DNA from: Rhodoferax sp.
Lineage (GTDB): Bacteria > Pseudomonadota > Gammaproteobacteria > Burkholderiales > Burkholderiaceae_C
Assembly: GCF_010365055.1 (NCBI RefSeq)
Contig: NZ_JAAFHA010000027.1
Coordinates: forward strand, 1-41,529
DNA length: 41,529 nucleotides
Direction of reading: 5' to 3'
Shown here: positions 25,651-34,024 of the stretch, piece by piece
Layout of the letters: each line of letters opens with the position of its first letter
Position numbering within the stretch: the first letter of the stretch is position 1
Program-made: the position numbers and the translations under genes
The notes under the pieces: model-generated
Database searches by the model: none
Seen by the model: the letters and a program-made list of their open reading frames with translations, nothing else
What the model was told of the DNA's origin: nothing

Positions 25651-27282
25651 ATGACCTACCAAGCCGAAACCCGTCGCCGCCGCACCTTTGCCATCATCTC
25701 CCACCCCGATGCGGGTAAAACCACGCTGACGGAAAAGCTGTTGCTGTTCTCGGGCGCGATCCAGATCGCAGGCTCGGTGAAAGCCCGCAAAGCGACGCGC
25801 CACGCCACCAGCGACTGGATGGAAATCGAGAAGCAGCGCGGCATCTCGGTGGCCTCTAGCGTGATGCAAATGGTCTACCGCGACCATGTGATCAACCTGC
25901 TCGACACCCCGGGCCACAAGGACTTCTCCGAGGACACCTACCGCGTGCTCACGGCGGTGGACTCGGCGCTGATGGTGATTGACGCGGCCAACGGCGTCGA
26001 GTCGCAGACCCGCCGCCTGATCGAGGTCTGCCGCCAGCGCAACACGCCGATCATCACCTTCATCAACAAGATGGACCGCGAAGTGCGCGACCCGCTGGAC
26101 ATTCTGGACGAGGTCGAGCGCGAGCTCGGCATGCCGTGCGTGCCCATGACCTGGCCGGTGGGCCAGGGCAAGACCTTCGGCGGCATCATCAACCTGCGCA
26201 CCCATGTGATGACGGTGTTTGAGTCGGGCAGTCAGCGCCTGCCGCACGACTTTGACGCCATGCCCTTGTCCGACCCCGCTGCCCTGCAAGCCCGTTTTGG
26301 CAGCGAGTGGCTGACCGCGCTGGAAAGCATGGAACTGGCCACCGGCGCCTCCCCTGCGTTCGACCGCGAGGCTTTTCTGGAGGGCAAGCAAACCCCGGTG
26401 TTCTTCGGCTCGGGTGTAAACAACTTTGGTGTGATGGAGGTGCTCGATGCGCTGGTCGACCTGGCGCCCTCACCCGGTCCGCGCACCAGCTCGTTCGTGG
26501 TCAACAAACAGCCGGTCATCAAACAGGTGCAGCCCGAAGACGACGCTTTCTCAGGCGTGGTGTTCAAGGTGCAGGCCAATATGGATGCGAACCACCGCGA
26601 CCGCATCGCCTTTGTGCGCATCGCCTCGGGCAAGTACACGCCCGGCTTGAAACTCAAAGTCATGCGCACCGGCAAGGAGCTGCGCCCCACCAGCGTGGTG
26701 ACCTTCATGAGCCAGCGCCGCGAGGCGGTCGAGGAGGCCTACGCTGGCGACATCATCGGCTTCACCACGCACGGCGGCGTGCAACTGGGCGACACCATCA
26801 CCGACGGTTCGGTGAACCTGCTGTTCACCGGTTTGCCGTTCTTTGCGCCCGAGATGTTCATGACCGTGGTGCTGAGGAACCCGCTGCGCACCAAACAGCT
26901 GCAGCAAGGGCTGGCGCAGCTCGGTGAAGAAGGCGCCATTCAGGTGTTCCGGCCCGAGATGGGCGGCAACATGCTGCTCGGGGCCATCGGCCAGTTGCAG
27001 TTTGAGGTGGTGCAGCACCGGCTCAAAGGTGAATACGACGCCGACATCCGCCTGGAGCCCAGCCAGTACACCGGCGCGCGCTGGATCACCGCTGACTCGC
27101 CCCAAGAACTGAAAGACTTTGTTTACGCCTACCCGCAGCGCATGGCGCGCGATGCAGCTGACACGCTGGCCTATTTGTGCACCAGCCCGTACGACGTGCG
27201 GCTGGCGCAGGAGCGTTTTCCCAAGATTCACTTTCACCCGCTGCGCGAGCACGCAGGGCTGGCGTTGCAGGCCGCAGGTTGA
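25651..27282 (+). CDS. prfC: Peptide chain release factor 3
   Basis: 543 aa translational GTPase. G1 is SHPDAGKTTLTEKLL; the G2 region is KQRGISVASSVMQM; G3 is DTPGHKDFSEDTYRVL; G4 is FINKMDRE. Domain II follows (FKVQANMDANHRDRIAFVRI), and the RF3-specific C-terminal part includes LFTGLPFFAPEMF and GAIGQLQFEVVQHRL. It recycles RF1/RF2 from the ribosome after termination. It is transcribed divergently from ahcY. The ATG follows a region without a clear ribosome site. A copy of the dispersed repeat lies just after its stop. Confidence 0.96.
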   Translation: MTYQAETRRRRTFAIISHPDAGKTTLTEKLLLFSGAIQIAGSVKARKATRHATSDWMEIEKQRGISVASSVMQMVYRDHVINLLDTPGHKDFSEDTYRVLTAVDSALMVIDAANGVESQTRRLIEVCRQRNTPIITFINKMDREVRDPLDILDEVERELGMPCVPMTWPVGQGKTFGGIINLRTHVMTVFESGSQRLPHDFDAMPLSDPAALQARFGSEWLTALESMELATGASPAFDREAFLEGKQTPVFFGSGVNNFGVMEVLDALVDLAPSPGPRTSSFVVNKQPVIKQVQPEDDAFSGVVFKVQANMDANHRDRIAFVRIASGKYTPGLKLKVMRTGKELRPTSVVTFMSQRREAVEEAYAGDIIGFTTHGGVQLGDTITDGSVNLLFTGLPFFAPEMFMTVVLRNPLRTKQLQQGLAQLGEEGAIQVFRPEMGGNMLLGAIGQLQFEVVQHRLKGEYDADIRLEPSQYTGARWITADSPQELKDFVYAYPQRMARDAADTLAYLCTSPYDVRLAQERFPKIHFHPLREHAGLALQAAG

Positions 27283-27295
27283 GTAGCCTGGTCAG

Positions 27296-27360
27296 CCAGA
27301 AAATTTATATGAAACAGGGCGGTAGCCCTTATATGACGGTCGTTAGCAGCTACTATTAAC
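27296..27360 (-). repeat. Dispersed palindromic repeat, intergenic copy after prfC
   Basis: The minus strand reads TTAATAGTAGCTGCTAACG, sharing the TAGCTGCTAACG core with the uup copy. The remainder has an internal stem GGGC-GGTA-GCCC bounded by ATAT repeats. It fills most of the gap between prfC and the DUF2721 gene. Confidence 0.6.
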
Positions 27361-27412
27361 AGAGCAACCATGCGTTGTTGAGTGCCCTTCCAATCGTGCC
27401 CAAGGAGTCACC

Positions 27413-27865
27413 ATGTTTTTTACCACCGACCTCGCCACCATCTCGCACGGCATTCAGCTCGCCGTCGCCCCGGTGTTTTTGCTGACCGCCGTATCCGGCA
27501 TGATCGGCGCGGTGGCGGGGCGACTGGCGCGCATCATTGACCGCGCGCGCCTGCTGGAAGATCGAATAGAGGCGGCCCCGGCAGACAACCCCATGACGGT
27601 GCAATACGTCGAGCTGGCGCGCCTGCGTAAACGCGGCGCACTGGTTAACGCCTGCATTGCGCTTCTGACCTTTTGCTCCATCTTGATCGGCCTGACCATC
27701 GTGGTCTTGTTTCTCGGTGAAACGACCGAGCTGCAGATTTATCGCATCGCAACGTTTTGTTTTCTGTCGGGGGTTCTTTTTTTCCTGGTGGCGCTGTTGT
27801 GCTTTTTTGCCGAAACCCTGTTGGCGACGCGCATCCTCAAGTTCGGGCACCCCAGAGACCTATGA
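27413..27865 (+). CDS. DUF2721-family membrane protein
   Basis: 150 aa with three predicted membrane helices: about residues 14-36 (GIQLAVAPVFLLTAVSGMIG), 77-101 (VNACIALLTFCSILIGLTIV) and 112-138 (RIATFCFLSGVLFFLVALLC). Between the first two is a charged cytoplasmic loop with AGRLARIIDRARLLEDR, the recognisable part of DUF2721 proteins. Function is unknown. The ATG is preceded by AAGGAG at good spacing. It sits alone between prfC and uup. Confidence 0.8.
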   Translation: MFFTTDLATISHGIQLAVAPVFLLTAVSGMIGAVAGRLARIIDRARLLEDRIEAAPADNPMTVQYVELARLRKRGALVNACIALLTFCSILIGLTIVVLFLGETTELQIYRIATFCFLSGVLFFLVALLCFFAETLLATRILKFGHPRDL

Positions 27866-27960
27866 GCCCAACGCCCGGTCCGCAAAGCCCTTGAATAAAA
27901 GACTGTGAGCGGGCTCAGCGCAGCGCGCTTGAGGCCGGGGGGCGGGATAATCCTCCCCCT

Positions 27961-29850
27961 ATGGCATTAATTACCTTTCTCAACGCGCAGCTGGCTTTCG
28001 GCCACGTGGCCTTACTCGATCACACCGACTTTGCACTGGAAACGGGCGAGCGCGTCGGCCTGATTGGACGCAACGGCACCGGCAAGACCTCCTTTCTGAA
28101 AATCCTCGCCGGGTTTGAAAAAGCCGATGACGGCGTGCTGCAATTGCAGCAAAACCTGCGCCTGGCCTATGTCGCGCAGGAGCCTCAGCTCGACCAGGAC
28201 GCTACTGTTTTTGTAGCTGCTAGCGCCGGCATTGCGGGGGTTATCGCGCTAATTGATCAATATTGCGAGGGGGTGGGCGACCTTGACGCCCTGCAAAGCC
28301 AGATTGAAGCGCTGGGCGGCTGGAACTGGGAGCAGCGCGTCACGGAAACGCTGCACCGCCTGCATCTCAATGAGAACGACATCGTTGGCACGCTCTCGGG
28401 CGGCACCAAGAAACGGGTCGCACTGGCGCAAGCGCTGGTGGCAGAGCCCGACGTGCTGCTGCTGGACGAGCCCACCAACCACCTCGACCTGGACTCGATC
28501 GAATGGCTCGAAGACCTGCTGATCGGCTTCAAGGGCAGCGTCGTGGCCATCACCCATGACCGGAGTTTTCTGGACCGGGTGGCGACGCGCATCATCGAAC
28601 TGGACCGCGGCATCCTGCGTTCCTATGACGGCAATTACGCCCGCTACCAGCTGCTCAAGGAAGATCAGCTGGCGCAGGAAGCGGTCATCAGCGCCAAGGC
28701 CGACCGACTGCTGGTGCAGGAAGAAATCTGGATCCGCAAAGGTGTGGAAGCGCGGCGCACCCGCAGCGAGAGCCGCATCGTGCGCCTGGAAAATCTGCGC
28801 GCCAGCCGCAAGGCGCACCGTGACGCCGTGGGCAAAGTCAAAATGGACGTGGCCTCCGGCGCCGTCAGTGGCAAGTTGGTGGCCGAGTTGACGCAGGTCA
28901 GCCTGTCCTTCGGCGACAAGGTCATCATCAAGGACTTTTCTGCCACCCTTTTGCGCGGCGACAAGATCGGCCTGCTCGGCCCCAATGGCGCGGGCAAGAC
29001 GACCTTGCTCAAGCTCATTCTGGGTGAATTGGTGCCCGACAGCGGCAAGGTTCGCACGGGCACGAACCTGCAGGTCGCCTACTTTGACCAGATGCGCAAC
29101 GCGCTCGATCTTGACGCCACGCTGGTGGACTTCATCAGCCCGGGCAGCGAATGGATCGAGATTGGCAACCAGCGCAAGCACGTCAAGAGCTACCTGGGCG
29201 ACTTCCTGTTTTCACCGGCGCGCGCCAACTCTCCCGTGCGCTCGCTCTCAGGCGGCGAGCGCAACCGGCTACTGCTCGCGCGCCTGTTCGCCCGGCCCGC
29301 CAACGTGCTGGTGCTCGACGAGCCGACCAACGACCTGGACATCGAAACCCTGGAACTGCTGGAAGAACTGCTGCAAAACTACGCGGGCACGGTGTTTCTG
29401 GTCAGCCACGACCGCACCTTTCTGGACAACGTCGTGACCAGCACCATTGCCTATGACGGCGACGGGCTGTGGCGCGAGTACGAAGGCGGCGTGCAGGATT
29501 GGCTGATCCAGTCGAAACGCAGCAAGGAGATTCAGGCTGCAGCTAATTTGATAGCTGCTAACGCACAGCAGACGGGGGCTAGAGGCCAAAAGAGCATAAA
29601 GTCCAACGACAACACGAAAAACGTGACGGCGCAAAAACTCAGCAACAAGGCGCAGCGCGAGGTCGACACCTTGCAGGCCAGAATTGACGTGCTGGAGCAG
29701 GAGCAGGCCGCCCTGCGCGCCACGCTGACCGACACCACCCTCTACGCCAAAGACCCCGCCCGCGCGACCGAGCTGTACGCGCGCGACGCCGCGATTGACG
29801 AAGAGCTGCTGGCGGCCCTGGCGCGCTGGGAAGAACTCTCGGCGATCTGA
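27961..29850 (+). CDS. uup: ABC-F family ATPase, Uup type
   Basis: 629 aa with two ABC domains and no membrane segment. Domain 1: Walker A GRNGTGKTS (residues 37-45), signature LSGGTKKR, Walker B LLLDEPTNHLD. Domain 2: GPNGAGKTT, LSGGERNR, VLDEPTNDLD. A charged linker and a C-terminal coiled coil (LSNKAQREVDTLQARIDVLEQ in part) follow, as in Uup. ABC-F proteins act on the ribosome or on branched DNA. Residues about 524-545 of the linker (AANLIAANAQQTGARGQKS) coincide with one copy of the dispersed repeat, and residues 80-101 with another match. It probably heads a transcript with the J-domain gene 31 bp downstream. Confidence 0.93.
   Translation: MALITFLNAQLAFGHVALLDHTDFALETGERVGLIGRNGTGKTSFLKILAGFEKADDGVLQLQQNLRLAYVAQEPQLDQDATVFVAASAGIAGVIALIDQYCEGVGDLDALQSQIEALGGWNWEQRVTETLHRLHLNENDIVGTLSGGTKKRVALAQALVAEPDVLLLDEPTNHLDLDSIEWLEDLLIGFKGSVVAITHDRSFLDRVATRIIELDRGILRSYDGNYARYQLLKEDQLAQEAVISAKADRLLVQEEIWIRKGVEARRTRSESRIVRLENLRASRKAHRDAVGKVKMDVASGAVSGKLVAELTQVSLSFGDKVIIKDFSATLLRGDKIGLLGPNGAGKTTLLKLILGELVPDSGKVRTGTNLQVAYFDQMRNALDLDATLVDFISPGSEWIEIGNQRKHVKSYLGDFLFSPARANSPVRSLSGGERNRLLLARLFARPANVLVLDEPTNDLDIETLELLEELLQNYAGTVFLVSHDRTFLDNVVTSTIAYDGDGLWREYEGGVQDWLIQSKRSKEIQAAANLIAANAQQTGARGQKSIKSNDNTKNVTAQKLSNKAQREVDTLQARIDVLEQEQAALRATLTDTTLYAKDPARATELYARDAAIDEELLAALARWEELSAI
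28200..28262 (+). repeat. Possible dispersed repeat copy in uup domain 1
   Basis: GCTACTGTTTTTGTAGC forms a 5-bp stem, followed by TGCTAGCGC that pairs with GCGCTA 19 nt later. This matches the head of the repeat family, but the encoded ATVFVAASAGIAGVIALIDQ also aligns without a gap to normal Uup, so it may be replaced or coincidental sequence. Confidence 0.4.
29532..29596 (+). repeat. Dispersed palindromic repeat, copy in the uup linker (in frame)
   Basis: GCAGCTAATTTGATAGCTGC forms a 7-bp stem (GCAGCTA/TAGCTGC). The tail CGGGGGCTAGAGGCCAAAA follows. It encodes NLIAANAQQTGARGQ, similar to the DLVAAYEDSTGAEGQ encoded by the tlyA copy. Confidence 0.75.
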
Positions 29851-29881
29851 ACCAGCGCGCCTTCAGACCCTCAAAGCCCGC

Positions 29882-30190
29882 ATGACCGACCACTACGCCA
29901 CCTTAGGCCTGCGCAGCGATGCGACGTTGGCCGACATTAAAAAGGCCTTTCGCCAACAAGCCTCGCTGCACCACCCTGACCGCAATGCCGCCGCCAACGC
30001 CGCCGCGCGTTTTCGCGCCGTGCAAGAGGCGTATGAAGTGCTCTCTGATGCGGCCAAACGCCAGGCTTACGACGACAATCGACGCCGCAACCTGCTCGAC
30101 AACCCGCTCGATACCGCACGCGAGATTTGGCAGCATTATTTTGACCCGTTGCTGCGCCATGCCCAAGACACAAAGAGTCCAAGACCATGA
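29882..30190 (+). CDS. Small J-domain (DnaJ-like) protein
   Basis: 102 aa from the ATG at 29882 (MTDHYATLGLRSDATLADIK). Residues 4-65 form a complete J domain with the catalytic HPD in LHHPDRNAAAN and the helix IV region YEVLSDAAKRQAYDD. There is no Gly/Phe region, zinc domain or client-binding domain; the remaining 35 residues are hydrophilic. It should stimulate DnaK ATPase, with specificity given by a partner. The stop overlaps the next gene (ATGA), and three genes of unknown function follow on the same strand. Confidence 0.88.
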   Translation: MTDHYATLGLRSDATLADIKKAFRQQASLHHPDRNAAANAAARFRAVQEAYEVLSDAAKRQAYDDNRRRNLLDNPLDTAREIWQHYFDPLLRHAQDTKSPRP

Positions 30191-30735
30191 ATATTTCACC
30201 ATTTTTCCGCAACCTGCGCTCAGCCTATGAGTCCGAGCTGGACGACTTGAGGTTTGACTCCGAAGGCCACGACGTGCTGCGCCAGCGGCTGGCCCAAAGG
30301 CGCAAGGAACTGGCGTTCCTGCTGCAGATGATGGCGCTTAGCCCCGAGATGGTGGCGGTCGTCCTGCACCAGGGTTTGACGTTCAAATCGCCCGCGATGA
30401 TGGAGCACCTGCTGAGCCTGGCGCCGGAAGATTTCCCCGACTGGGACGCTCTGGCCGAGGCGGTCCACCTGGCACCCTGGACGAACGAGCTGGTGCAGGC
30501 GATCCGCAAGGAGCCGATGGGCGACTGGTTCTTGACCGTCGCTGCCGCCCTGGAATACATGCACCACAAGCCCGCTTCGGCGCCCGCCCGCATCCACGAC
30601 CCCGAGGATGAGGTCGAAGAAGACCTTGAGCCAGAAATGAACCCGCTGGACGCTGAAGAAGAAAATGTCGCCCGCAAGCGCGAAGAAGCCGGCGCCGACT
30701 GGATGGTCGAGCAGGGCTTCGACCGCAAAGACTAG
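30187..30735 (+). CDS. Unrecognised protein encoded after the J-domain gene (182 aa)
   Basis: I do not recognise a family. 182 aa, mostly helical, no signal peptide or membrane segment. An ordered-looking N-terminal 130 residues (MNISPFFRNLRSAYESELDD, GHDVLRQRLAQRRKELAFLL, WTNELVQAIRKEPMGDWFL) precedes a strongly acidic tail (PEDEVEEDLEPEMNPLDAEE). The ATG overlaps the J-domain stop (ATGA), so the two are translationally coupled. This suggests a cytoplasmic partner or client of the J protein, which is inference only. Confidence 0.75.
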   Translation: MNISPFFRNLRSAYESELDDLRFDSEGHDVLRQRLAQRRKELAFLLQMMALSPEMVAVVLHQGLTFKSPAMMEHLLSLAPEDFPDWDALAEAVHLAPWTNELVQAIRKEPMGDWFLTVAAALEYMHHKPASAPARIHDPEDEVEEDLEPEMNPLDAEEENVARKREEAGADWMVEQGFDRKD

Positions 30736-30753
30736 AAGAAACCCTAAAAAAAA

Positions 30754-31500
30754 ATGAACCACCTTGCCCTCATCACCAAAACCCAGAGCCTGATTGCATC
30801 AGGCGACATCGTCGGCGCCGAAGCCGCCCTGGTCGAGTTGGCCGACACCGAGGGCGATTCAGCGCTGATGCTGGTGTTGGAGCAACTGCCTGCCAAAGAC
30901 ATCCTGGCGGTGATCCGCGAATACGACAATTCCAAGGAGTCAGTCATCAATCTGTTGGTGACGCCCAAGCAGTTTGCCCACGCGGTGGTGATTGAAAAGC
31001 AGTACAAGGACCTGACCCGCAGCCACCTGCGCGGCATGGTCAATTCGATCATCTTCCGGGATGAGGCGGATCCCCTTGAGTTCTTGAACGCGATGGGCGA
31101 CCTCGAAGGTGGCGCCGAGGCGCTGGCCGACTATTTTGAAGAAAAATGGAGCCGCATTGAAGCCTTTGCCCGCACCGGCAGCTTTGATGCCGTCGACGAC
31201 GACGGCCAGATCCTGTCCGAGACGGCCCTGCTGGCCTCGGCCTATGTGCAGCCGCGCATCGAACAGGACGAAGTGGCCGACCACGACTGGATGGAGCTGG
31301 CCTGGCTCCTGCGCTACCAGTGCCCGGACCTGTTCATTGAAATGCTGCTGGTGCTGCGCGCCAAGGCACGTGCGTTTGAGGCCGGACTCGGCGAGGAAGA
31401 GGAAATGCCCGACGATGACGGCAAGGTCGAAACCGGCGACACCGACCGCGGCAAAGCGACACCGGCGGCGCTTGAGTCCGACGAAGAATCCGCGATCTAA
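30754..31500 (+). CDS. Unrecognised acidic helical protein (248 aa)
   Basis: I do not recognise a family with confidence. 248 aa, cytoplasmic-looking. The first 140 residues appear as repeated short helices (ALVELADTEGDSALMLVLEQ, LPAKDILAVIREYDNSKESV) that weakly recall the MgtE N-terminal superhelix. The C-terminus is very acidic (GLGEEEEMPDDDGKVETGD). It starts 18 nt after the preceding stop and is followed 31 nt later by another unknown gene, so it is the second of three linked unknowns. Confidence 0.72.
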   Translation: MNHLALITKTQSLIASGDIVGAEAALVELADTEGDSALMLVLEQLPAKDILAVIREYDNSKESVINLLVTPKQFAHAVVIEKQYKDLTRSHLRGMVNSIIFRDEADPLEFLNAMGDLEGGAEALADYFEEKWSRIEAFARTGSFDAVDDDGQILSETALLASAYVQPRIEQDEVADHDWMELAWLLRYQCPDLFIEMLLVLRAKARAFEAGLGEEEEMPDDDGKVETGDTDRGKATPAALESDEESAI

Positions 31501-31531
31501 GCACCACGAGAACCCAGCGCCTTACGTCACC

Positions 31532-32782
31532 ATGCCACAGTCTGCCGGCGCTGCCGCGTCCCTCGCCCCACCGTCGTCCGTTTCGCTCTATGACACGCGC
31601 CCATTCTTTGAAAAGGCACTGCTGTTTGGCGTGCAACACGGCATCATCGACCAGCAGAAACTCGATGCCATTGGCAACGAGGCGCCCAAAGGCATGGTGC
31701 AAATTGCGCGCTACTTCGGCACCGAGTTCTTGCGCCCGGAGCTGGAAAAAGCCAAAGATCGCATCATCAATCTGGTCAGCCTCTACCTGGAGCACAGCAG
31801 CGGCGGCGACCTGCGACTGGCTGCCGAATCGCTGCGCGATCACTCGTTTCTATCTCGCTCCAAGGGCGGCTCCGACCTGCTCAAGGCTTTGCTGGCGATG
31901 CCGCAAAACAGCCACTTCGGCATGAACGAACGCACCGGTTTCAGCGATGACAAGATTCCGCTGCTCGCCAAATGGTCGCTGGCCAGCCTGAGCGACTACC
32001 AGGCCGAACTGGACAAGCGCAGCCAAGTGGCGCAGGTGATGGATGCGGCGATCTGGTTGGCGGGCGCGTTGGGCCTGGAGGCCGACGAACTGGAAGACGC
32101 TGGCCCCGACGCCGAGGCCGTGATCCGCACCGCGCTGTTGACGCTGGCCAGCGGAGGCCGCACGATGCCCGATTGGGTCGGGTTTGAAAAGATGGTGTTG
32201 GCGCTGCGCAAAAAGTATGACGGGGCGGCTGACGTGGCCAGCCTGTTCCCGATCAATGCGCCACCCAAGCTGCCCAGCCAGTTCGCGGCCGTGCTGCAAA
32301 AAGTGCAGCAGTCGGTGCGGGCTGATTTGCCCAGAATTCTGGACACCACGGTCCCCGTCAGAAAATTGTTTAACCAGACGCCGGCCTTCGTGGGTCGGTA
32401 TTTCTGGCTCGAAGACAGTTTGAGCGAGGTTGATGACTATGACCGCTCGGCGTCACTGGCCTGGCACAAGATCATCGGTGGACACGACGACGAAGGCTCG
32501 CTGATCACCCTGTTTTTGTGCATTGCCAGCGCTAGCACGCCCAAGACGCTGTTGACCGAAAAAGGGGCGGTCACGCTGGTTCGCAAGATCCGAAAAACCG
32601 GCCTCAGCCCCGATCTGGCCAGCCAGTACATCCGAACCCATGCCCCCGCACAGCATCAGGACGACTATATTCAGATGTGGCTGACCTTCTGCGATGAAGC
32701 CCAGCCGACGCTGCAAAGTGATTACGACTACGAACTGAAAGACGCACTCGCGCTCTTACGGCGCGAATGCAATGTGAAGTAG
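31532..32782 (+). CDS. Unrecognised helical protein (416 aa), last gene of the J-domain cluster
   Basis: 416 aa from the ATG at 31532 (MPQSAGAAAS); the frame is open further upstream but would overlap the preceding gene by 390 bp, so the ATG after its stop is preferred. No known motif, signal peptide or membrane helix. Segments such as PFFEKALLFGVQHGIIDQQK, KGMVQIARYFGTEFLRPELE and TEKGAVTLVRKIRKTGLSPD are helical and well balanced in charge. Convergent with the CBS-domain gene 19 bp downstream. Function unknown. Confidence 0.75.
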   Translation: MPQSAGAAASLAPPSSVSLYDTRPFFEKALLFGVQHGIIDQQKLDAIGNEAPKGMVQIARYFGTEFLRPELEKAKDRIINLVSLYLEHSSGGDLRLAAESLRDHSFLSRSKGGSDLLKALLAMPQNSHFGMNERTGFSDDKIPLLAKWSLASLSDYQAELDKRSQVAQVMDAAIWLAGALGLEADELEDAGPDAEAVIRTALLTLASGGRTMPDWVGFEKMVLALRKKYDGAADVASLFPINAPPKLPSQFAAVLQKVQQSVRADLPRILDTTVPVRKLFNQTPAFVGRYFWLEDSLSEVDDYDRSASLAWHKIIGGHDDEGSLITLFLCIASASTPKTLLTEKGAVTLVRKIRKTGLSPDLASQYIRTHAPAQHQDDYIQMWLTFCDEAQPTLQSDYDYELKDALALLRRECNVK

Positions 32783-32801
32783 CTTTTATTCCGGGAGCGA
32801 G

Positions 32802-33224
32802 CTAGCGCAGGTGTTCGCGCCGCCGCGCTTCAAAAACGTACTCTTCCAGGTCCGGGTCCATCGCATTGCGCGACGAGATGATGCCCACCGGGCGGCCGTT
32901 CTCCACCACCGGCACATGACGAAAACCGTTCTCTTGCATGATCAGCAGCGCGTGTCCGTAGGTCTTGCCCGGCTCCAGCGTTTTGGGCTCCACGGTCATG
33001 ACCTCGGTGAGCTGCGTGGTGTTGGCATCGCGCCCCTTGGCAATCACGCGGAAAACCGCATCGCGCTCGGTAAAAATGCCAAGCAGGTGCTCCTCGGCGA
33101 CCACCAGGACAGCGCCCACGTTCCTCTCAGCCATCAACCTAGCGGCGTTGCTGACGGTGGTTTCTGGCGGAGCAGTCAGAAATTTCTTCCGCTCCATGAT
33201 GCTTTTAATAGGTTGATCGAACAT
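32802..33224 (-). CDS. CBS-domain pair protein
   Basis: 140 aa from the ATG at 33224, which has GGAGG 5 nt upstream; a TTG four codons earlier is not needed. Two CBS motifs: residues about 8-65 (TAPPETTVSNAARLMAERNV, GAVLVV, GIFTERDAVFRV) and about 72-130 (MTVEPKTLEPGKTYGHALLI, FRHVPVVENGRPVGIISSRN). The whole protein is one Bateman module, which would bind an adenine nucleotide as a regulator. The promoter has an FNR-type box at exactly -41.5, suggesting induction under low oxygen. Confidence 0.9.
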   Translation of the reverse strand: MFDQPIKSIMERKKFLTAPPETTVSNAARLMAERNVGAVLVVAEEHLLGIFTERDAVFRVIAKGRDANTTQLTEVMTVEPKTLEPGKTYGHALLIMQENGFRHVPVVENGRPVGIISSRNAMDPDLEEYVFEARRREHLR

Positions 33225-33242
33225 GACGGCCTCCAAGATTGC

Positions 33243-33284
33243 ATGCTAGCCGTCCTTTTGCACTCCTCTTTTGACCCAGATCAA
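33243..33284 (-). promoter_or_regulatory. Class II FNR-type promoter of the CBS-domain gene
   Basis: TTGACCCAGATCAA (33271-33284) differs by one base from the FNR consensus TTGAT-N4-ATCAA. On the minus strand a -10-like TAGCAT lies at 33243-33248. The box centre is then 41.5 bp from a start site at 33236, the classic class II activator position, and RNA would begin 12 nt before the ATG, leaving room for the GGAGG. Confidence 0.65.
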
Positions 33285-33428
33285 CCCTGACTGGAAGCCC
33301 GTCGTTAATGGGACAAAATTCCAGCTATGCACTCCAAGACCGCTGCAGGCACCAGCATTTTTTGCGTTAGGATGAAACCGTCTGCAGCTTCAAACTGCAG
33401 GTTTTAGATTCACCCACCAAGGACATTC

Positions 33429-33470
33429 ATGGGCGACAGCAAGTTCCAACGCATCAATCTCGATGCTTGA
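33429..33470 (+). other. 13-codon leader frame with strong ribosome site before the RskA-like gene
   Basis: ATG at 33429 with AAGGA at good spacing encodes MGDSKFQRINLDA and stops at 33470, overlapping the next ATG (33463) by 8 bp. The downstream gene has no ribosome site of its own. Either it is a coupling leader or the true N-terminus separated by a frameshift. Confidence 0.45.
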
Positions 33471-33978
33471 CCCCACGCCATTTGAGCCGCCGCGCGGGCA
33501 CATCGACTGGTGGCGTGCGGCCACCATTGCTTGCCTGCTGATCATTGCTGTCGCCACCGCCACAGGCGTGAGCATGTTTGAACAGTTCAAGGCGCAGATT
33601 CATCACCTGCAAGCCCAGCTGCAACATACCGCGCAAATCAAATACATCGCAGTGCTGCTCGACAACCAGCAGGCGCCAGCCATGTTGATCACGCTGGACC
33701 CCCAAGAAGGCGCACTGCAAATTCAGCGTCTCAATAGCCTGACCGAAGGCCGTTCTGACAGCATGCAACTGTGGGCGCTGCCCGCCAACGGCCAGCCACG
33801 TGCACTCGGCGTTCTGCAAAGCACCGGCAAGACCGTGCGACTCCCGGCCAGCGACAATACGCTGGTTGACGTCGCCCAACTGGCCATCAGTGTAGAAAAC
33901 AAAGACGATGCCAGGCCGCGCAACCAACCCAGCCTGCCTTATCTGTTCAAGGGTTCAGTTGTGCAAAAGGCGTTGTGA
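33463..33978 (+). CDS. Anti-sigma-K factor RskA-like protein lacking the zinc-binding domain
   Basis: 171 aa. One membrane helix at about residues 18-37 (RAATIACLLIIAVATATGVS), a short coiled coil (FEQFKAQIHHLQAQLQ), then a periplasmic domain with IKYIAVLLDNQQAPAMLITL, LQIQRLNSLT, MQLWALPANGQPRALGVLQ and LAISVENKDD, which follows the C-terminal domain of RskA (Pfam PF10099). The usual N-terminal sigma-binding zinc domain is missing, and no sigma factor gene is adjacent. The start is uncertain: the in-frame ATG lacks a ribosome site and overlaps a 13-codon leader frame. Confidence 0.68.
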   Translation: MLDPTPFEPPRGHIDWWRAATIACLLIIAVATATGVSMFEQFKAQIHHLQAQLQHTAQIKYIAVLLDNQQAPAMLITLDPQEGALQIQRLNSLTEGRSDSMQLWALPANGQPRALGVLQSTGKTVRLPASDNTLVDVAQLAISVENKDDARPRNQPSLPYLFKGSVVQKAL

Positions 33979-34024
33979 GCCAGCACGAACTCATATCACC
34001 ATCCCACTCCCAAAGGATTTCCCC

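Noticed and set aside
25363..26391. Long minus-strand open frame (342 codons) opposite prfC
   Set aside because: It is antisense to the strongly supported prfC gene, has no family motif, and is His/Gly/Gln-rich as expected from GC-rich shadow frames.
28249..29181. Minus-strand open frame (310 codons) opposite uup
   Set aside because: Antisense of both Uup ABC domains; no independent evidence.
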